Shown: positions 57,374 through 64,000 of the stretch, in pieces
How the letters are laid out: each line of letters begins with the position of its first letter
How positions within the stretch are numbered: the first letter of the stretch is position 1
NCBI GenBank assembly: GCA_023213395.1
Contig: CM041465.1
Location: 80,855,741-80,919,740, forward strand
Direction of reading: 5' to 3'
Source of the DNA: Cycas panzhihuaensis
Taxonomy: Eukaryota; Cycadophyta
DNA length: 64,000 bases
Program-made: the position numbers and the translations under genes
Notes under the pieces: generated by a model
Database searches by the model: none
What the model was told of the DNA's origin: nothing
Seen by the model: the letters and a program-made list of their open reading frames with translations, nothing else

Positions 57374-58960
57374 GTTCCTACCATGTGTCAAGACTTAACT
57401 ACTTTAGCTCTTCTTTAATGATCCAAGTGTTGTCTACTTCTCAAAGGTGTTTCCACTACGCTAGGTACCTATTATAATTTCCCTATTGTGTGATCATTAT
57501 CTTCATATCTAGCACCTACTCAATTTCTTCTAACTTCTTCCTTGGTATTTAGGACTCCCAACTTGCCACTTCACCTTCATAATCTACCTCTTCATCTCCT
57601 TCATGATATGCATATAGATCTAAAATATTAAAAATTCAAGAGATATTAAAGTGTTCAAGTAGATTCACCTCATACGTATTATCATTGATCCTTTTTGTAA
57701 CCCAACATGGTCCAACCTTTTTATATCTGTGCTTGTTATAGGTCCCTTAGGGAAATTTATCTTTCGTTTAAGTAAACCATCACTAAGTCACCTTCTTCAA
57801 ATACCTTATCTTTGTAGATCATGTTTGTTGCTTCCTTCTATATTTATTATTATCCTATAACATTTTTCTCACCTCCTCATGAACCTATTTTATATGCTTT
57901 ACAAAAGCTTTTACATCATCACTTATTTTTTTGTAATGGGAAGGTGTATTGAATCTAGTACACCCTTAGGGCTTCTATAATACATAACCTAAAAAGATGA
58001 CTTACTTGTTGACTTGTTCATATAATTATTATATATAAATTCCACCTAGGCCAATGCCAAATCCCATTCTTTAGGCTTCTCCCTAACTATGAATTTTAGC
58101 AAGTTTCCCAAACTTCTATTCACTACTTTAGTTTACCCATTAGTTTGTGGATGGTAGGTACTACTAAACTAGAGTATTATTCCCAACATATTTTATAGAG
58201 TCTTCTAGAAATAGTTTAAGAACTTTATGGCTTGATCCAAAGTGATAGTCTCTAAAATGCCATACAACCTTGCAACCTCTTTAAAGAATAAATCTGCTAT
58301 CCTAATTGTATCATTTATCCTCTTGCATGCAATAAAATGAATCATTTAAAAAAAATGACCAACAATGATAAAACTTGAATCATTATCTCTTTGTGTATAT
58401 GGTAATACTAAAATGAAGTCCATGCTCAAGTCTATCTATGGCCCTTTAGGTATTATTAAGAGGATATATAAGCCAATATTTATGCATGTACCTTATCCAT
58501 CTGGCTTATCCTATAGTGTGCCATATATCTTTCTATAAGGCCAAAAACACTTTTGTTCTACTAAAGTTATGGTCTTATTTCAATCAAAATATCCTCTAAA
58601 ACCTCTACTATATAACTCTTATATGATGTTCTCTCTTATAGAGCCCATTGGGATGCATAACTATCTTACCTTAAATAGGTAGTCATCCTGTATAAAGTAA
58701 TCATTACATAAATAACCACATCCCTTAATTAGAGGATTCTTACGATGCTTAATTATTATTCCAAAGTCAAGGTCTAAGTCATACAAATCCTTAATGGTTT
58801 TAAATCCTACCACCTTATTTGCCATGATGGTCAATAATGCCACTCACCTACTTAATACATCAGTAATAAGATTCTATTTTCCTGATTTATGCTTCAAAAC
58901 AAATGTAACATTTTGTAGAAAAGACACTCACTTAGCATGCCCAACATTTAACTTCCCTTA
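57374..58960 (-). pseudogene. Element I integrase with C-terminal chromodomain, decayed
   Basis: On the minus strand the core reads MDFILVLPYTQRDND, HFIACKRINDT, LYGILETITLDQAIKFL (second Asp region), then STYHPQTNG and VVNRSLGNLL (Glu region), VREKPKEWDLALA, and later YKKVGPCWVTKRINDNTYEV and FNILDLYAYHE. The last 60 codons (57374-57547) form a chromodomain: EIE, VLDMKI, GNYNRYLA and WKHL followed by DNTWI, matching the aromatic and KW-x-x-L residues that bind methylated histone tails in the family. Several Trp/Gln/Arg codons are now stops. The integrase resembles those of Galadriel/CRM-type chromoviruses. Confidence 0.82.
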
Positions 58961-59044
58961 TGTATTTACATACCTCAAGCCTTAGTGATTAATGGATAAG
59001 AAAAATTCCTTAGGTATGAGATAATGCCTCTAATGCTTCAAAGT

Positions 59045-60110
59045 TTAGATAATCACATAAAATTTCAATTCATAAGTTAAATACCTTCTTCCTATCTCAT
59101 TGAGATTCTCACTATAAAATGTTAGAGGTCTTCTTTCTTGCTTGAGCATTACTCTAACTATAACATATGCAACATCACAATCGACCTCAAATACTTTTCC
59201 AAAGTTTAGCAATGTGAGCATAGGTGACTTGATTACCTTTTGCTTTAAAAGTTGGAAATTATTCCTTGCTTTTTTAGTCCATTTCAGCTTCTTACCCTTC
59301 ATGTAATCTATTAAGGGTACAATAATTCCACTAAAGTTCTTAATGAACTTTCTATAAAATTAAGATAGACTGAAAACTTCTTACCTCTATAATAGTCTTA
59401 GGTGTTGGCCACTCAATAATTATCCTAATCTTCTCCTCATCCATTCATAATCCCTCTTGTGAAATAAAAAAGCCCATAGATATTAGGCTCCTTTGTATAA
59501 ACTTACATTTCTCTATATTTGTATACAACTTCTCTCTCCTTAACACTTCAATTACCATCCTTAAGTGTATTAAGTGCTCCTTAGTCTTACTAAAAATAAT
59601 AATGCCATTAAAATATACAACTACAAACTTATTAATAAATAGTCATATCATAGTATTCATTAATATCATGAATATGCTTAGGGCATTTGACATCCCAAAT
59701 GGCATGACTAACCATTCATAAAATCCATCCCTTATCTCAAAGGCTACTAGCCTTTTCACTTATTCCCTTCATAAATTTAGATTTAATAATACCCACTCTT
59801 GAGGGCAATCATTTTAAAGTAAGACACATCTACTAATACAACTAGCATTTCATCCATATGAGGTATGAGAAACTTGTATTTAATTATTATCTTGTTGATT
59901 AATTTAGAATCAATACATATTTTTCATGAACCATCTTTCTTTAGAGTGACTAATTTTGGAACTTCATAGGGACTTAAGATATCTCTTATCAGTGCCTTCT
60001 ATACCAATTTGCTAACTTATTAATTTAACGTTTCATTCTCCAGTGGGCTTAACTGATAAGCTACTTGGTTTGGTAAACTTAACCCTAGGATTAGGTCAAT
60101 TTGATGTTGA
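59045..60110 (-). pseudogene. Element I reverse transcriptase and RNase H, decayed
   Basis: RT reads from about 59980: VPKLVTLKKDGSWKICIDSK, then FLIPHMDEML, with the active site near 59620 as VVYFNGIIIFSKT, where F-D-D has lost both Asp. The 85-codon open frame 59045-59302 is the start of RNase H: LKWTKKARNNFQLLKQKV, LLNFGKVFEVDCDVA (catalytic Asp), RRPLTFYSENLNE and YLTYELKFYVI. This is the classical Ty3/gypsy RT-RNase H arrangement. Confidence 0.84.
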
Positions 60111-60299
60111 ATATCTCTCATGGGTGGTAAGCCATCAGTGAACTCATCTAGCATAATGTCACTATACTCCTCAAATAACCCTACTACCTCTCTTCACATC
60201 TTTGTATTATCCTCCTCTATTTGTCTTGCCATCAAGGTAGAATAAGTGCCAAGCTCTTATACATATTTCATAATTTTTTTAGTAGTTAACATGATTTCC

Positions 60300-62096
60300 A
60301 CATGCCCTTCTTTCATACATGGTAATTACTGCACCTCTACACCATTATTGTAGAATGTATAGGTATTATTCTTTCCATCATGAAAGGTTTTCCTATCGTA
60401 CTACCATGGTCTTCCTAATAATAGATAGTATGCATCTATTAAGATCACACCACACCATGTCTTATCTTGATATAAATTTTCAATGTTAAATTTAACCAAG
60501 CATCTTTTATCAATAGTCACCTTATTTTCTTTTTTAAACTAAGACATGTATGGATGTGGACGTGCTTCACAACTTAGTCCTAACTTTTTTACCATTTCAT
60601 TAGACACCATATTCTCATAGCTACCACCATCAGTTATAACTTTACATACCTTTCTTCTTGTGGTATATTTTATTCTAAAAATATTAGTTCATAACCATGA
60701 GTCATTGTACATCTTTATCTCCTTTATTTTATATGGATTATCATCTTGGTACTATCATGTTTCTATAAAGCATAGATGTCTCATCTTTATCTACTATGAC
60801 TCATTTATTACATTCTTTAGTTTAGGCTAAGTTTATACTTGGATGCTCTTCTAGCTTCTAGGATATAGTGATGAGGGTATTCAAGTGCTCTATATCCTTA
60901 TTCCCTATATTTAAAATAAACAAAAGGTCTCCTTTAACCTCTTCCACCACTAAAATTTCTACCTCATTTGGCTCTTAATAATCCTCTTCCCTTGAGTTAG
61001 TTTTATGTTCCTCTTATTCCTTGTATTTTATCTTCCCTCTCTCTTTCTTATCCTTTTATCTTATTGGATGATTCTCCCCTCACATAAGGGATTCCTCCTC
61101 TACCTCTATACAAAGGTGATAAACCTCTTCTCATTATAGAAGGCCTTTGAGTAGCATACCTATTTACTTCTCTTCTACCTTTAATCCTAATTGATATTTA
61201 TCTTTCATGCTTTTAACTATATGCATGCTAAGTTCATCTTAAATTGAAAACTTTAAACCATTTACACACTTTACAATGACTTGTTTATATGTCTCCCTGT
61301 GCTTTACATGAATGAAAATCTTATAAAACTCATCTATGTAATCTTGTAGTATCATTTCTTTCTACTTTAAGTTATGAAACTTTCAAAATAGGGTCTGAGA
61401 ATAATCGACTGGTAAAAACTGCTTTGTCAACTTCTTAACCATTTTGGTCTATATTTTGATCTTTTCTTTTCCTTTCTTCAACCTCTCATTCTACAGGCAA
61501 TCATACTAAATAGTTAAATATCTATTTAACTTCATACATATAAGCTTCACCTTCTTTTCTTCAATTATGCCCTTATATTTAAAGAACTTCTCCATAGCAT
61601 TTAGCTAATCTACTATATCCTCTAGTTTTAAACTCCCCTAGTAGTTTAGAATGTTAATCTTGATTCCATCACTCTTATCTTTGAGCTCTTTTAAGAATAC
61701 GTTTTCCATTATTTATAGTTCTTATTGCTCACCATCTTTTGATCTTGCACCATTGTCATTTAATGCCTCTTCTTCACTAGTATTTCTTTCATGAGTTTAT
61801 CTTAATATTGTGGTAGCAAGTTATTCCATCCTCTTATGTAGCTCTTATAGGTTTCTATTTATTTTAGCATAGTTTGTTCTTCCTCCTCTTCTTACCATTT
61901 TTTATTACTCTTCCCCTTAACTACTTTGGGTTCTACAACTTCACTTGTAATCTTTCTACAAGGCTCTTAAGCTTTAATGAGTACTTCTTTGTCATTTTAA
62001 CAAGAATACTTTACCACCTCTATAGTTTTTTCAATAAATATCCACCACAACACATCAAACTTTTGTCATTTTTCTTTAACCATAAAGTTGAACCAC
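60300..62096 (-). pseudogene. Element I gag and protease region, decayed
   Basis: Near 60360-60480 the minus strand reads CGVILIDAYYLLLGRPW, followed by YDRKTFHDGKNNTYTF, the well-known end of protease in plant gypsy elements. Upstream (60900-62096) lie decayed gag sequences, strongly frameshifted, with no clear zinc knuckle. The leader between gag and the PBS is short. Confidence 0.7.
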
Positions 62097-62110
62097 GCCT
62101 TGATACCAAA

Positions 62111-62703
62111 TGATGAGGATAGAATGTAAGGAAAATATTCAATCTCACATGCATAAAATTAAAATAAGGAAAAGCTAAATAATAAGGAGAGTCATTTCAC
62201 TTTTAATTTTATTCCATTCTATTCAATCCGCCAAAATACAATATAAAATTATATTTATATAAGTTAAAGTAGATAGCCCAAAAGCTTTTAACCTTAACCC
62301 TAAAAACTCCTTAAATACCAAAAATATTAAATAAAACCACACTCCTAAGTTAAGACCTACTAAAAAACTAAACCATTGAGGACTATCACATAAAGTAAAA
62401 ACTAGTCTAAAATTAATCACTATTTTTAGACATATAAAATACATCTATTTTTTTTAGCATTTGAAGCATTTTTTTGCTAAAAACTTGTGGGCCCATAATA
62501 GGGCCTTTAGCCTAGTCATAGATTATTTTGATTTGTTCTACTCAGATATACCTTTGAGTTAGTGCAAGAATGATTGAATTCTGACCATCAAGTAAAAATT
62601 TATCCTTTAATTAGTAGACCCTAAAATTTAGAAGAAAAAGACTAAAAAAGTGAAAAGTAGATTAATTTATGATGAAGGCCTGGACACTCTTGCATTAGTA
62701 TCA
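62111..62703 (-). repeat. Element I 5' LTR with PBS
   Basis: Starts tgatgaggatagaatg; PBS complement gccttgatacca at 62097-62108. The 73-codon frame at 62223-62444 lies wholly within this LTR and is not a gene. Confidence 0.87.
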
Positions 62704-63204
62704 TAGTCTAATAATCTTCAACATGAGTGAGAGTTGACCTTATAGATTCATCCTACCTTAAGGGCAAACCTTGTGTAAGCCTAATATAATATAAATTCTT
62801 CTAGAATAATCTTTAATAAGCAACTTTGTGAATATATTTACTAATGATTTATCACTTATATAATCTTCCACATTTAACTTCTATACTTTGACCATCTCCT
62901 ACATATAATGGTGTTGTACTTTAACATATTTAGTTTGATTATGAAACTCAAGTTTCTTTAATACTTGATTAGTACTTTAATTATCAATAAATATAGTCAT
63001 TGCACTTATTCAAATATTAAGAACATATAACTTCAACTAAACTACATCACGAGCACTGAATGAGAGTCCTTGGTATGATGCCTTAGTAAAAGATAATATA
63101 ACAAATTCTTATTTCTTTGATTACCAAGAAACTTATCCACCATTAAGACCAAATATATATCTTACAATAAAACTTTTATTATTGGAGTTACCACCCTAAT
63201 TAGT
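62704..63204 (-). pseudogene. Element J copia RNase H end, decayed
   Basis: The minus strand reads HNQTKYVKVQHHYM, then EMVKV, KLNVEDYISDKS and LVNIFTKLLIK, the C-terminal copia RNase H block (family RTKHIDI-x-YHFIR, then V-x-T-x-x-QLADIFTK-x-L). Two stops are within it. It lies between elements I and K and would join J's PPT/LTR end at 56301-56737 if I were removed. Confidence 0.75.
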
Positions 63205-63528
63205 TGTTAGAAATAAGGTGCGAAGCCAATATAAACCCAATAATAAACAAAAAGTATTAAGTGAAATAATAATAAAATAAAGCATAAAAAGAATAAAGTA
63301 TTCATAATTTAATATAAGGAAGGGCTAAACTTTAAATTATATAAAGATGATATACATACTTACAATAAATCTCACAACATATGTGAGAACCTTTACTGAT
63401 AAACTATTATGTGTTGTCACATATTTCTATATGGTACACAACTCAAGATGATATACAATATAATATACAATAAATAAATAAGAGAGAGTAAATGGGATTA
63501 ATCATGTGATTGGATATTACATCCAACA
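63205..63528 (-). repeat. Element K LTR (3' copy), copia-like
   Basis: The block starts tgttagaaataagg, ends ttacatccaaca and is followed directly by ttcccccctata, a PPT complement. It is therefore the 3' LTR of a minus-strand element extending off the right edge. Inverted ends are tgtt and aaca. The partner LTR is not in the window. Confidence 0.68.
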
Positions 63529-64000
63529 TTCCCCCCTATAATAGATAATTATATAAAAATATCATACCAAATAAAAAATATAAGTCTTTAAATTTATTAG
63601 AATAAGTTGTTATAAATAAGATAAACTATTATTGATATCTATATGAAATGAACTCCATCCACCAGACCACATGGGTAATTAACCACTATGACTTCTAGCT
63701 AGTTAGGATGCTTTTTTGTATACATGGTACAATCAGTGCTAAGTCAGCTCCACCCTAGGAATAGACCATCCTACATGTATGAACAAGTAAGTTGAAGAAT
63801 AATACAAGAGTAACATAAATAAAGGGGTCCCACCTCTTAATAATATAGAACAATAAAGTGGCTCTTTGACATCTATGGATAGAAATATATGATAAATGGC
63901 CCTATAGCCTCTCATGCTTTAATGGGTTTACAAGCATACCTCTAAAGACTTAAAAATACCCTAATAGACTATAAATACCTCTACGAATTCCTAATTGCCT
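63529..64000 (-). other. Element K internal stub
   Basis: Sequence inside the K 3' LTR up to the window edge. I recognise no RNase H or other domain in it; it is probably the 3' untranslated part of K. Confidence 0.4.

Larger units (their letters stand above)
56738..62703 (-). mobile_element. Element I: Ty3/gypsy chromovirus inserted in copia remnant J
   Basis: LTRs of about 587 and 593 bp (56738-57324, 62111-62703). The PBS complement gccttgatacca (62097-62108) is two bases from the right LTR. A PPT complement (tcctctcc, 57325-57332) touches the left LTR. Minus-strand order is gag, protease, RT, RNase H, integrase, chromodomain. The target duplication is unclear (tatct and tagtc). About 6.0 kb, with no nested element, heavily mutated. 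Confidence 0.85.

Noticed and set aside
62223-62444. 73-codon frame
   Set aside because: It lies entirely inside the 5' LTR of element I, and the homologous stretch of the other LTR does not conserve it as a frame.

Overview
This window reads as nuclear DNA of a vascular plant, most likely a seed plant with a large, repeat-rich genome. It is AT-rich, has no recognisable intact host gene, and is almost wholly made of decayed plant-type LTR retrotransposons (Ty1/copia and Ty3/gypsy chromovirus) primed by tRNA-Met-type sites (tggtatcagagc and variants). It also holds a LINE remnant and an endogenous caulimovirid. Most differences between paired LTRs, and most in-frame stops, are C-to-T or G-to-A changes, as expected for old methylated repeats. 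The species cannot be named from the sequence. Element letters A-K are my own labels; all boundaries come from reading LTR pairs, primer sites (PBS), polypurine tracts (PPT) and target duplications by eye.

Region 1 (1-31340) is a deep nest. An old LINE on the minus strand (31340 down to 30851, then 805 down to 1) was split by chromovirus D (806-30845, target duplication actac/accac). D was then split by C (4077-19761), a gag-protease-only relative of D; by copia element E (21819-29291, perfect duplication gttat); and by an LTR of the F family (19780-20115). C was split by A (7085-18175), a pol-less element with a 230-codon gag-like frame. A was split by B (7567-14300, plus strand, duplication gagta). 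B has no recognisable pol. It carries a fusion of two host gene fragments: plant glutamate synthase (GOGAT) joined in frame to a BSL-type kelch phosphatase. Removing the inserts leaves about 6.5 kb for D, a normal chromovirus size, which supports the reconstruction.

Region 2 (31350-46340) holds an endogenous caulimovirid (plus strand). Its zinc-knuckle and protease part (31370-32267) is separated from its reverse transcriptase and RNase H (43462-45010) by pol-less element F (32268-43456, perfect duplication atttg). F was itself split by minus-strand copia element G (33947-41159).

Region 3 (46340-56300) has simple repeats, a 42-bp minisatellite and copia element H (47155-52380, perfect duplication ttagt), which keeps some of the best motifs in the window. 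It then has about 4 kb of unassigned AT-rich DNA with (TAA)n tracts and a G-rich tract.

Region 4 (56300-64000) is a copia remnant J (minus strand) split by chromovirus I (56738-62703) and by the LTR of another copia element K (63205-63528) that runs off the right edge.

No gene here is predicted to be functional. The main biological content is the insertion history, the gene capture by B, the gag-only derivative C and the split viral insertion.
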